From Bathymodiolus brooksi (taxonomy: Eukaryota; Mollusca; Bivalvia; Mytilida; Modiolidae), in assembly GCA_963680875.1 (NCBI GenBank), contig OY804576.1, positions 73,041,668 to 73,105,667 of the forward strand: DNA of 64,000 bases, read 5' to 3'. The notes under the pieces are model-generated. The model did not search any database. It was not told where the DNA came from and saw nothing but the letters and a program-made list of their open reading frames with translations. The number at the start of each line of letters is the position of its first letter. Positions within the stretch are counted from its first letter, which is position 1. This document shows positions 1 through 12,900 of this stretch, piece by piece. Made by a program: the position numbers and the translations under genes.

Positions 1-130
1 GCAGGTTTGACTGTAACTTAATAGAGGTGGTCACTAATGTAGGTTTGACTGTAACTTAATAGAGGTGGTCACTAAGGCAGGTTTGACTGTAACTTAATAG
101 AGGTGGTCACTAAGGCAGGTTTGACTGTAC
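1..130. repeat. 38-bp tandem repeat of a MITE end
   Basis: About three and a half direct copies of a 38-bp unit that contains GCAGGTTTGACTGTA followed by ACTTAATAGAGGTGGTCAC. The same words form the right end of the TA-flanked MITE at 57209-57523. This looks like a local expansion of one end of that MITE family. It is cut by the window edge, so its full length is unknown. Confidence 0.75.
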
Positions 131-437
131 TAAATTTCAAAAATGATTTGCTTAAGGGGACTTCAGTTATTGAATGTAAACCTGAGAAATTGATATTTAA
201 AGTCAAATCAAGGTATAACTCTAGAACTAAAAAGCTCCAATATCCAAAATCCAACATAGCCTACCTTTTATGGTGCCCGACCTTGTGTATAAATTTCAAG
301 CGATTTGCTTAAAAGGAACTTAAATTATTGAATGAAAATCTGAGAAATTTGTAAAGCAATTTATCAAATCAAGGGGCATAGTTCTGGAATGGTAAACATA
401 TTCAAGTCCAAAATCTATTTTATCCTGCCTTTTAAGG

Positions 438-557
438 CATGGGGTTAGGGTTATGGTGTTTAACGCCACTTTCAACAATATTTTAGTTATATCGTTGTGG
501 TCAGTTTTATTGGTGGAGGAAACTGGAGTACCCATTGAAAACCACCAACCTGTCATA
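438..557 (-). mobile_element. SINE family B, 3' part
   Basis: This stretch matches the 3' part of a SINE seen about nine times in the window. Read on the minus strand it has a body containing CCACCAATAAAACTGACC and a tail ending in GGCGTTAAACACCATAACCC. The tRNA-like head is missing, so it is truncated at its 5' end. Confidence 0.7.
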
Positions 558-911
558 TGTCTGCCTGCCTTGAGTAAAAGGAACTTAATTTATTAAACAG
601 AAATATGATAAATCAGTATTTTTCATCAAATCAAGGACCATAACTCCAGAACGGAAAAAGCATTAAGTCTAAAATCGACTTTGATCTGCATTGTATTATG
701 GTCACTGATCTTGTTTTTTGCTTAAGGGCATCTTAAGTTATTGAACGGAAACCAAATGCGGGACAGACATAGATATGGAAAGATGTACAGAAATGTGTAA
801 AACTGAATGCCTCATAATCCTAACAGCTTATTAAGAGTTAATGGAGGATGATGGTTCATTTATTTAGTCCCATAATACAAAAAAAACCCAAAGAAATACA
901 AATGTACTTAC

Positions 912-3900
912 TTATACAACATTCCACTAGTTTTACCAGCAAACTCAGAGAGAGTCGCAAATAATACCGTCTGAGATCCATCCTCGGCAGTCTTCATAAG
1001 AAACCACATAATAGGAGCAAAAGATAAAGCTATAAAGCCACTTTGTTGGAAAGGCATATATCTGTAGATTTTAGTTCTAGCAATACCAGGCAACACTTGA
1101 TGTACTGTGATTCCTCCTTCTTCTGAAGAATAAACATTACATATGTAGGTAGTGAAATCATGTATAATGTGAAAGCACACTTGAAATTAAGCTAAGTTTA
1201 ATGCCACCTTCAACAAAATTTCAGTTATAACGTGGCAGTCAGTTTTATTGGTGGAAGAAACTGGAGTACCCGGAGAAAACCACTGACAACCTCTATCACA
1301 TAATGTTGTATCGAGTACACCTCGCCTGAGAGGGATTCGAACTCACAATGTTAGTGGTGATGGGCCCTGATTGCATAGCTAGTTATAAATCCAACTAGCA
1401 TACACGATCACAATGGCCCCAACATAAATGTGTGACATGGTCTGAAGTGGTCTTACAAGAGGTTTTCATATAAACATAAATAATTTTGAAAGTAGTCTCA
1501 CAAAAGAGGTCTTTCAGGACACGTTTCTCTGCATTTAAGCTAAATGACAAATCAAGCTGAAAATAAATTTATGATTGAAATTTAGACAAATTAATTTTTT
1601 TCTTTATTTAGCATTAGATATGTGTTGAAGCTGTGATTCGTTAATAATTTCGAGGCATTGGTGTTATCTGTGTTTTTCATTATTTTTGAATATCAAGGTT
1701 TTTGTTCTTAAATGTACACTATAATTCAGCAGAAAGTAGAATATACAAGATTTTTGGCAGTTTCGGTCTTCACGATATGTACTGTTAAATGTATATTAAA
1801 TACAATATCCTCGAAGCATCAGTTTTCCATATAAGGCAATATAAGTTATAACACCTTCTGGAATAACCAGATGTTTTTAATATTGGAATAAATTTCGTTT
1901 GTGCCATAAGGTGGCATGGACATATATCTGAACTTATCTTAAGATAACCCTTTTTAATAGAAGTCACTGTAAAAAATACAAACTCAAACTAGAATAATAC
2001 TTTTATCATGCAAATTGTAATATATGTTCAAGCATATAACATTCAAAGCAAGCAATTACAAATTATTTCCTATCTACACTTTAGTCAAGATCTGAGTCTT
2101 TATCATCCTCGTTTACATCAGACTCTGGCAAACAGTCTCTTTTAATACATTCTACTGGGATGTTCTCATAAAATGACCAGTAATCACTGGGTATAACATT
2201 TGATTTTCATAGTGCTAGAAGGTCTTCTTTTTTGGCAATAGATATTGCCAGTCTTCTGTTATATTTCTGGGGAAGTTCGTTAAATGTTTTTAGTTTTTTT
2301 GGTTTTCCTCTTGTTTTTGGTGTACATTCAATTTCCATGAATTCTTGTGAAAAGTCATATTTAACAAACATACTTCCTGGCTTCTCTTTTCTCAGCTGAA
2401 TATGTTTTACTTTGTTCCATATAATTTTATTATTTTTTATGTCACATGTCACATTGCGGTAATGGTCCTTATGGACTTTCTTGAAGTCAACAATATCTGG
2501 ATGTTTAACAGGGATGACTGTATAAGGGTTGCCTCTTCTTGCCATAGATGCAATTGTATCCCACTGACTCGGAACATATATATTGGTTTTCCTTTTCGCA
2601 TATTCCATGGCGGAATGCATGGAATTGCATTCCATTTGTGTATGTCCAGGTTCTAAAAATTTATGATTTACAACTTTTAGGTAAGTGCTCGTACAAACAG
2701 CATGAAGCAGTGCTGAGGCAACAAACTTGTTCCTGTTCTGACCAATACAGCTATCTGAAAACAAAGTCACCTGCTCAGTGCAAGGACTTAATGATTTCAA
2801 ATACAGATGAAGGCATGTTGCTACGTGTATCTCACAAGATCCTCGTTGGCCCTCAGTCTCATTCCAAAGGAAACAAGTCCCTTTTCCATCACTAAGGGAA
2901 TAGACAGTAAAATTGTAACTTGAGAGTTTTCTTTTATAGTAGGCCTGACTTACTAGTGAACAGGGTGTTGGTAGTACTGCTTCAAGATCAAATGTAGCTG
3001 TATGGATATGATTATATTTCTGTGCATCCTCTTTGTCTTTTTGTTTCTCTTGACGTCCTCTTTGTTTACGCTCCATATGATCCTGATGATTCTTTTCATC
3101 TTTAGAGTCCAATGTTCCGGCTTCCTTTTTCGTGTTATCGTCATTGCAATTAATACACTGGTCCTTTTTGGGAACATGAAACGAAAGATTGTATTCATTA
3201 CAGAATATCTCTCTGTATTTATGGTGCTTAACTGCTCGTTTTCCTTTTTGTTGACATTCCTTCACATACAAGTCATACATTTTACATATATTTAAACTGC
3301 TGCTCAGGAATTTTCAATTGGAATCTTTTCTGGCATAATGTGACTCCATTGCTGGGAAAGAGTCAATATGAGCGTGAATACGTTCGATATCTACTTCAGG
3401 TGTTTTATTATGATAAGTTCCTTTACCTCTCTTATCCTTGAAGGGACTGTCAGTAGCCTGTTTCCTCTTCAAAGCATAGTCCAGTTTTAATGCCAATACC
3501 AAGGGTTGCAATAAAAAACTTACAAACACAGACAGACTTTCCATCCACAGCAAATTTGTATCTTCTTGTCACCTCTCTCGTTCTTTTTTCACCTCCTTTT
3601 GCATTACTCTCCCCTTGAAGAACATGAGAACATATAAAGTCTCTTTGTCTATCATATGACTTTAACCCCCAGTATTCTTGAAATATTCTTCTCCTATTGT
3701 CTTCATCTACATTCAACGAGTATTCAAATCTACATTTATTACAGTCAATGTCTTTGATTTCTCTGGCTTCAACAGTCTTTCCCTTGGTATCAGTATTCTC
3801 ACTTCCAGCTTGTCTCAGTCTCTTTCTTACATTCTTCTGCCATTTATCAGGATTAGCTTTACGCTTTCTTGTAACAATCCTTTTTGGTGGTGAAACATAT

Positions 3901-6900
3901 TTTGCTTGGTGTAATCGTAATGTAACGTTGTTTTCTTGATGTTTGCTTTTCAGGAGTTACAATGCTCTCTCTTTCGTTTTCTTCTGAGTCATTTGGAGTG
4001 TTGTTTCCACTTGGTACTACTTCTGAGTCATTTGGAGTGTTGTTTCCACTTGGTACTACTTCCGAGTCATTTGGAGTGTTGTTTCCACTTGGTACTACTT
4101 GTATTTCTATGACGGAGTCATAATGTTCTCTGTCCGGAATGGCCAAGTATACCGAAACCGGACATAAACTAACTTCAACGGTAGATAACTCTTCTGTTCT
4201 AGTCGAAAACGTTTGCTACGAGCACAGCGATTGGTCCAAATACATTTTTGTAGCCAATGAATACACAGCTAATGTAATTTACTGTTCTCCCCAATTATTT
4301 ATTTTTATCGAGCCAATCAGTACACGTTTCCTACACGTTTTCATGTAATACACAAGTATTCATTAAATATTAGAAAAGAAACGTGTTTTTTTGTTTCTTT
4401 ATGATTTAATTATTCAAATTGTTAACTTTCACACGACGAAGTGGAAAGTTGTGAACAATAAAGAGAATTCTGTCAACTTATAATGTTTGCGATCTGGTAT
4501 ATTCCACAGTTCGAAAATTTATTCATTTTACAGAAATCGGAAACCTTTTTGTGTCAATCCTTAGGTACATGTAATCATTGAAAAACTTTTCCCTAACAAC
4601 GGAGAGAAAATCGTTGACAGTAATGTCAAACTACGGAAACGATCTGGTTTGTCACTTCTTTTAAACCTTTCATACATGTAGTTCATCTCTATACGTACAC
4701 GGCTACATTTTAATGACATTTGGGAGTGTTTTCTTTTTTGGAACCAGAACTTTTGTTTACAAATTAAAAAATAACAGGAAAAGTTAACAGTTGTTTATAT
4801 AACAGAAAATGAAAGCACTGTTTGTTATTTCAACAAAGTGAGATACTTGTTTGGAATGAATAACCAACTGACATTACCCTGAACTGAGAGGTTATTTTAC
4901 TTTAAAATCACTTCTTCATAGTGGATTGAAACAAGTGATGTCACTCTTCACTTTGGGGAGTACAAGAGCAGTCCTTGTAGTGGCATTAGCCTACTCTTTT
5001 CCGGATGCCTTTAATGTGATCATGGCATTGATCTCCCCTTACACAAACCAGCCTTTTATTGTCCCCATCCGACGGACTAGCATCGTTTCTTGAGACCACC
5101 CTAGCCAATGACGTCAAGGTTGTCGAAAAGGTTATAACAAGTAAATTCAGGTTTCATTTGATAGCAATATATGCATTGGAGTGTTTTCGCAATTTCAGCT
5201 GCACACCCGTTACTGTACAAAATTACCTTGAAGAGCCCCAACCCCTGTGAGACTAGTGAAAGAATGAATTTTAATGTTATTGATAAAAAAAACCAATTAA
5301 CCTGAAAACTGTTTATATATTGATATCTGATGTCTTTTTTTCATAACAAAAATGTCACAAAATTTATGGGCCACCATTATGCCATTTGGGCCAATGACTC
5401 TAACATTTTACTGGACCAAAAAAAAAATTTCGGTTTGGCTGGCCCTCATTTCAGGCACTGGTACTGCATTACTGCTATATATAGTAAGATTAGTTTCCCA
5501 AGCTATAGATAAGAAATGCTTTCAGCACAAAATGTGTGTTAAAGTACATAAATAAAATGAGATATCACCTTTCAATTCTGTAATTTCCCAAGACTGCTAG
5601 ATTATGAATTCCAGATGGTGTTATAATGAATTATAACACCTTCTGGATTAATAATATAATCAGATAACACTATCTGGAATAATGAATTTTATGATTTTTA
5701 ATGATAACACCCTTTGCTATTTTGTCATAGCTTCTTATTTTAAAAAACAGAGTTTCAGGAAAATACCGATATAACACCTTCTGGCACTAACCCCTCGATT
5801 TACTTTTCTTAATTATATTCATCACAGCAGTAAGCCTCAGATTTTGTAATATGACATGTTACTTGAGAGTAACACACGATTTTCCCCCCAATACTGTCAT
5901 ACTGTTATTTTTGTTCTTTAATACCATCATATTGTTGTTATTGTTGTCTTTTTTTCGCAAACATTGTTTAAAGTTATATCTGTATCTACAAAATACTACT
6001 ACCATAATTACTGGTGCATAATGTGCAGGATTTTGCCCAGATTCTTTATTTTGTAGGAGGGGTGCGCATTATAAACAGGAACAATGTGTTTCACTCTTTC
6101 CCAGACCGGGAAATCACATGTCCACCATGTTTTTTTGTTGACTATTGTCAACATGCAAAGTTAAATATTTCTTAAATTGTTTGGACACTATTCCACAAAA
6201 TAATTAATTGCATCTACTATGTTTTAATTATTGAAGAATTAAAACTGTCTAGTGCAGTTTTGTTTTGTACTTGTAGTAAATATTTACCTTTGATAGATAC
6301 GAAAATAAATTAAATATAAACGTCTGACTATATCTAGCCATGTGTAAAATAATCAATAATCTTGCTGATAAGATTTCAATGTGTGCAAGTATAAAGGTGT
6401 CATAATTACTTAGTGTATAATTAGACTGTCAGACTGTGTTTACACAAGATTATAGTGATTGAAATAAAAAGAAAAGAAACAATAAAATGTATTTGTCAAT
6501 TTTTATGTCAAGTCTAATAGCTTGATTGCTCCCAGGTGAAGTTAAATCTGATTAACACAAAATTACAACATATAACAATCTGTTATGACTGCATGGCTTG
6601 GATGCTATTTCATCACTAAATAATAAGGCATTGTTTGTAGTTCATTCATGATCATTAATTATTTGGTCAATTTTAAAAATACCAAAAAATAACGGATTGT
6701 CGGCACTCTTTGATGTATGTAACAACCGTATTTTCAACAAATCCTCACAAGTTTAGCAATGTTCAACAATGTCATAATAAGTGACAATTGTTTGTCTTTC
6801 TTTATTCTATATCATTATTTTCTGTCATCTTCAACTATCAACTGCGTTAATTTACGTTCGGATCCGGAATTTAAACTTATATTTACCGATGCTGTACTAG

Positions 6901-9900
6901 ATTTCGAATCTATTACACAACATCCGGATAATAAAAATATCATATGAAAACGCCAATAAAACCCCAACACATTTAATATTTTGCAACTTTATTGAAGATG
7001 AAAAGAGATAAATGGTTCTTAAATTCTCCCAGCAAATGAAACATGCTCAAAGGACTGAAAAATATATACGATTGATATTTAATTCTTATCTTTCCAACGA
7101 CGATTTTTTTTGAAGGTACATGCGCATTATAGACATGAACTAGTTTTTTTCTGCAGATTTTCAATGCCAAGAGGGGGTGCGCATTATGCAACCCTAAATA
7201 CGGTATACAGAAGAATATACTTACTATCTAGCATCTTAGCAAGAGCTATACCAAACAAGACTAAACCCAGTTTACTCTGTCCAAAACCAAGAGATGCTGT
7301 ATAATCATTTTCTAAATTAATATCATCCCATTTTAATTCTCCTAAAGAATATGCAGGTGCCATTAAATTAACTATTCTGGATGGTTGTGATGATTTCAGC
7401 ATGTCTAGTAGGAGATGTGTCAATAAAAATGGACCTGAAAATAAAATAAAAATGTATTATCTTTATAGAGTTAGGGTTATGGTGTTTAATGCCACTTTCA
7501 ACAATATTTCAGTTACATCATGGCGGTCAGTTTTATTGGTGGAGGAAACCAGAATACCCTGAGAAAGCCACCGACCTGCCACAAGTGATTGACAACAAAC
7601 AGATAAAAACTTCAATTAGACCATAAATTTCATAAATTTAAAAAATAATAATTTATTTTTAATAAAATTAAAATTAATTTTTTTTTATAATAATAAATAT
7701 ATCTCATAAATTTAATGTCTAATTAAAGGTTAATTAAAAAAAATGATGATAATTATTATTTTTAATAATATATTTCTGAAAAATATTCAAAAATATATTG
7801 CAAACCATTAGCCAGTTGATGATAAAATTGCTTATAATCTGATGACAAGAATTAATTTCCAGAACAGAAATCACTATGACGACAGTCTTATTCATGAAAT
7901 ATCATGGGACCACACTTGGCAGATTCTCAGAAGCTGAATGTGTACCACGTGTGTTGATGATCATAATATGTTAAATTGTTGTACATTTTCTTCTATTGCA
8001 TGGCATCATTGTAACTTTTGACTTATCTGACGTTCCATCGGAATATAGTATGTTGTTTAACCAACTACATGTACCACCTTTTAACAATCAATGAATGGGA
8101 AAAGTAAAATTTTGATTGGTTTACAAACAAATACACAAGATCAAAATCACAGGAAAGCATGCTCTGTACATAGGTCAATCATATATATGAAGCAGAAAAA
8201 TCTATACCAGTATCTCTCTACTTAACATTTTTCTTTACATATACATATTTCTGTTTTTTCTTTTAATTAGGGCATATTCATTTATACTAGAATACTCAGA
8301 TCAAAATGTTATCAGTCTAAAAAAAAAAGTCAGATATGGCACTCTTTTGACGGGACACTTGAACCTGTTATATAGTTCGGCTTGCGCCACACTGTTGAAC
8401 ATGTTCAGGTGATCATCAAAGAGCCATATATTACCTTTCTAGACTAATAACTTGTATTGTATTCATGAAACAAGGAGATTTATTTTTATTCTTATGAGTT
8501 GAAGGTCATCATTCTACCTACTAAGAAAGTTAATCTGTAGCTGTGATTCAAAACCATCCTCAGTTACTTCCCTTGGACACATCATAACACCTGCATTATT
8601 GATCAAGTAGTGCAGTTTTGTCTCCTCTGTTAAAATCAATAAAATATACTTGTTAAAATATGATATTTTATATATATTATAATACTTGTGATTTCATGTA
8701 TTCATAAAATTACAAAGAATTTCTGTACAAAGTCGGCAAACAGGAAGTAGAAATCTGATGGGTCCAAAAACGGGGTACCTATATGAAGCTTGTGACCAAA
8801 TATCAGATCTCTGCCATCAATAGTTGCTGAGAAAAATGTGACGAAAAATGTGCATATATGTTCAATGTGTATAGAAACCAACTAAGTCGGCAAACAGGAA
8901 GTAGGAATCTGACAGGTCCAAAAACGCTTCCCACAATATGGCATACCTATATGAAGCTTGTGACCAAATATCAGATTCCTGTCATCAATAGTTGCTGAGA
9001 AAAATGCGACGAAAAATGTGCATATACAAATGTATGTTAAATGTGTATAAAAATCAACAAAATCTGCAAACAGGAAGTAGGAATCTGATGGGTTCAAAAA
9101 CGCTTCCCACAATATGGGGTACCTATATGAAGCTTGTGACCAAATATCAGATTTCTGCCATCAATAGTTGCTGAGAAAAATGTGACGAAAAATGTGCATA
9201 TATGTTCAATGTGTATAAAAACCAACTAAGTCGGCAAACAGGAAGTAGGAATCTGATGGGTCCAAAAACGCTTCCCACGATATGGGGTACCTATATGACA
9301 CTTGTGACCAAATATCAGATCTCTGTCATCAATAGTTGCTGAGAAAAATGTGAAAAATGCGACGAAAAATGTGCATATACAAATGTATGTTAAATGTGTA
9401 TAAAAATCAACAAAATCTGCAAACAGGAAGTAGGAATCTGATGGGTTCAAAAACGCTTCCCACAATATGGGGTACCTATATGAAGCTTGTGACCAAATAT
9501 CAGATTTCTGCCATCAATAGTTGCTGAGAAAAATGTGACGAAAAATGTGCATATATGTTCAATGTGTATAAAGACCAACTAAGTCGGCAAACAGGAAGTA
9601 GGAATCTGACGGGTCCAAAAACGCTACCCACAATATGGTATACCTATATGATGCTTGTGACCAAATATCAGATTTCTACCATCAACAGTTACTGAGAAAA
9701 ATGCGACGAAAAATATCTTGGACGGACGGAAGGACAGACAGACGGACAGAGGTAAAACAGTATACCCCCCTCCCCCTTCGGGGAGCGGGGGTATAAAAAA
9801 TTCACCAAAATCAACTACATTATACTTATAATGAAAGAAGGGCATAGGAATGTATAAGACTAAGAGCTTTACAACTGCATCATACAAGAAAATCTAAAAG

Positions 9901-12900
9901 TTTACTTACTTTTTTTAAATGCCTCAACAAATTCTCTCACAGATTTAAAAGATCTCAAATCACATGGAATGAAAAAAATATTTTCATTCTTTGTACTTTT
10001 TCTCATTTTTTCCACACAAGAATCTCCCTCTTCTTTACTTTTGCCACAAATATATATTCTAGCACCTGAAAATAAAATCATGCAAGCATTGGGTAATATA
10101 ATAATAAAATATTACCTAATTTTAGTATCAGTCAAAAGGGCTCCAAATTAAGATGACTATATTACCCACATATTACAAGTGTAGGAATAATAATGATATT
10201 AAATAAATAATCTTTTCTTTGTATTTTTTGTTAAAGTCATTAGTGCTTTGTGCTATTGTAAATTGAAAAAATAATGTACTGTACTGTTTGCCCACCTCTT
10301 TTAGCCATATCAATTGACGTCCATTTTCCAATTCCCTTTGATCCACCAGTAATTATGGCTACTTTATCTTTAAGTTTAATTTCTGTCATACATCGAGCTC
10401 CTCTCATATACTGTCTGAAACACACATATTTAGACACATCAATTAGTTTCTTCATTGTTACAGTAATAGTTACATAGTAAATATCTGTACCGTCACATTG
10501 GAAAAGTTTCTCAGAACCTATCGTAGTATATAATCCCCATCCCATACCCCAAAATCCCTTTCAGGGTAAATTTCTGCTGCTAATACAAGGTTTTTTACTG
10601 TAACTCTATGTATTTTTCTGAAGGGATTTTGCTAAGGAATTCATTACAAAAAAGTTGAAAAATCAGATGAAAAATAAAACTCTCCATGTACAAATAACAG
10701 TAACCCCATTTTTGCACCGAAGGACATCTTGTTTGGAAACAGGTATGGTTACAATACCCCAAATCAATTTCAACCTTTATTCAGTGCCAAGGATCATTGT
10801 GTTCGAAATTCAGAGAAGGGTCCATCAACTAGAACTTAAGTTATCGCGTAGAAACCATTCCATCTACAGACAAGACAACAGCAGATAATATGTCCGTAAA
10901 TTTTCGCAGAAATAAAAAACTTGAGTCTAGGATCTTGTGAAAATCATGATCTGATTAAGCAAGAAATCAAAATGTGTTGCATAAATCTTTGGTTTTACTC
11001 TCTTATTACACAATTTTGCCACTCTGAAATGCACCACAGAGGACTTGGCAATTTTCACATTTCTGCAGACTAATGAGACCCGCATTTTATTTTGCTTTAT
11101 CATTTTATTACATGATTCCGATTGTCCTTTTTTAGTATATCTTCTTATACTTAGTGCCCAGCATTTGTTTAATGCAATTGTTATTTTGTCACAACAATAT
11201 ACAACATACATCTGATTTTGCTTTGCATATTAATGCGGAAATATGAAACTCACACACTGTAGTTTGACTCTGGTAACATAGAAAAACTGAACGGGAATGT
11301 GGCAGTGAGACTCCTAGTCCGAGATTCCTCTGCCGTCTAACGGCTTTTATGGATTTTCTGCAGCCGTGTGACGTCAGAGTGCAATACATACGGAAAACAG
11401 CGGATTTGCTTCTCCAACTCTGGGTCAGCACATTTCCACGTTTCGTGGCTATCAGATTTTTATTTTCTATCAGAAACCCTTATATAAATCGCTTCACCAA
11501 TCATTTTTCTATTCATTCATAACCATCTTACCCTCAGAAAGTGGTGCTACACTCCATTACAGCACGATTTTGCCTTAGATCCTATGATTTCGACATTTGT
11601 CTTCCATTTTTCAAACATTTGTCACTTGACTACAAGAAAACCACGATTACCGCAATGTATCATGGGAGATGATTTGCATATAAACAAACAAACAAATATT
11701 TGTATTGCCAATCATACACGCCTGTTAAGGCAGAACAATTAACATAAAATTTAATACAGTTGGATTATATTGATTGGTAATGATTTTAACAGCAATAGTG
11801 AATTACAGATAACCATAAGAAAAAAAATGATGTAGTACCTTGTCCAAAAAGGGGGGAAGTAGCACATGCTCTTTCCGAAGCCCGTTGGTAACACTGTCAT
11901 TGAATCTTTTCTTTCCAACACATTCTGTATTATTTCCTTCTGCTCTGCTTTGATCTATAGATGGACTGTTTGTCCTGCAGAATACGCTTAAATGTATCGT
12001 CTTCCATGTGATTTGAATGTTGTTTACGTATGCAAATAATGCTCAAATAATTTGGTGCGCTGAATTAAGTAGCTCCCATCATGCAATGCGTTACTGTTAT
12101 CATTCAGTTAGTATCGCGAGATCACGTTTGTAGATTCGAAAATGGAAGTCAAATGGCGGAATAATAGGATCTAAGGCAAAATCGTGCTGTAATGGAGTGT
12201 AACACCACTTTCTAAGGGCAAGATGGTTATGACTGAATAGAAAAATGATTGGTGAAGCGATTTATATAAGGGTTTCTGATAGAAAATAAAATCTGATAAC
12301 CACGAAACGTGGAAATGTGCCGACCCAGAGCTGGAGAGGCAAATCAGCTGTTTTCCGTATATATGGCGCTCTGACGTCCAACGGCTACAGAAAATCCATA
12401 AAAGCCGTTAGACGGCAGAGGAATCTCGGACTATGAGACTCCCTATACATTTTTGTGGGTTTCTGCCATGTTTCTGTTTCTGCCATATGATTGCCTCCTT
12501 CATCATATTGAAGATTATGCAATTTTGATTTTTGTGCGGTTCATGGTCATTATTTAAAGAATTTACTGATTTTGGCGTTACTGTTTTTCATTGCCATTGG
12601 TCAACAACAAGAATAGAAATAGCTTGTCAAGTGTTGGGTTATTCTGGATAGTCAACAAGGCACTGTGCTAATGCAATGATACGCGTATAGTAAACTTACA
12701 ACGACTGATGCCTTCTTTTTTTCTTTTTTTTTAATGAAATTTCAGATTTCCTGCGAGTGTACTTAAAATTAATAAAAAAGGTGAAGAGGGGGAATTCTTG
12801 TCTGAAACAAACCTTAAAGCATATGAAATGCCAATGGTAAATGCTATAATAATTGGCCACCAAGACTCATACAAGGCATTAGGGTTTGGCATGTTAGCCC

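Noticed and set aside
1..911. Last exon of the minus-strand dehydrogenase
   Set aside because: No minus-strand sequence resembling the RDH13 end ([17 protein letters not shown]) was found; it is probably outside the window.
8882..9887. Minus-strand ORFs of 76-87 codons
   Set aside because: They are copies of the same tandem module and not genes.
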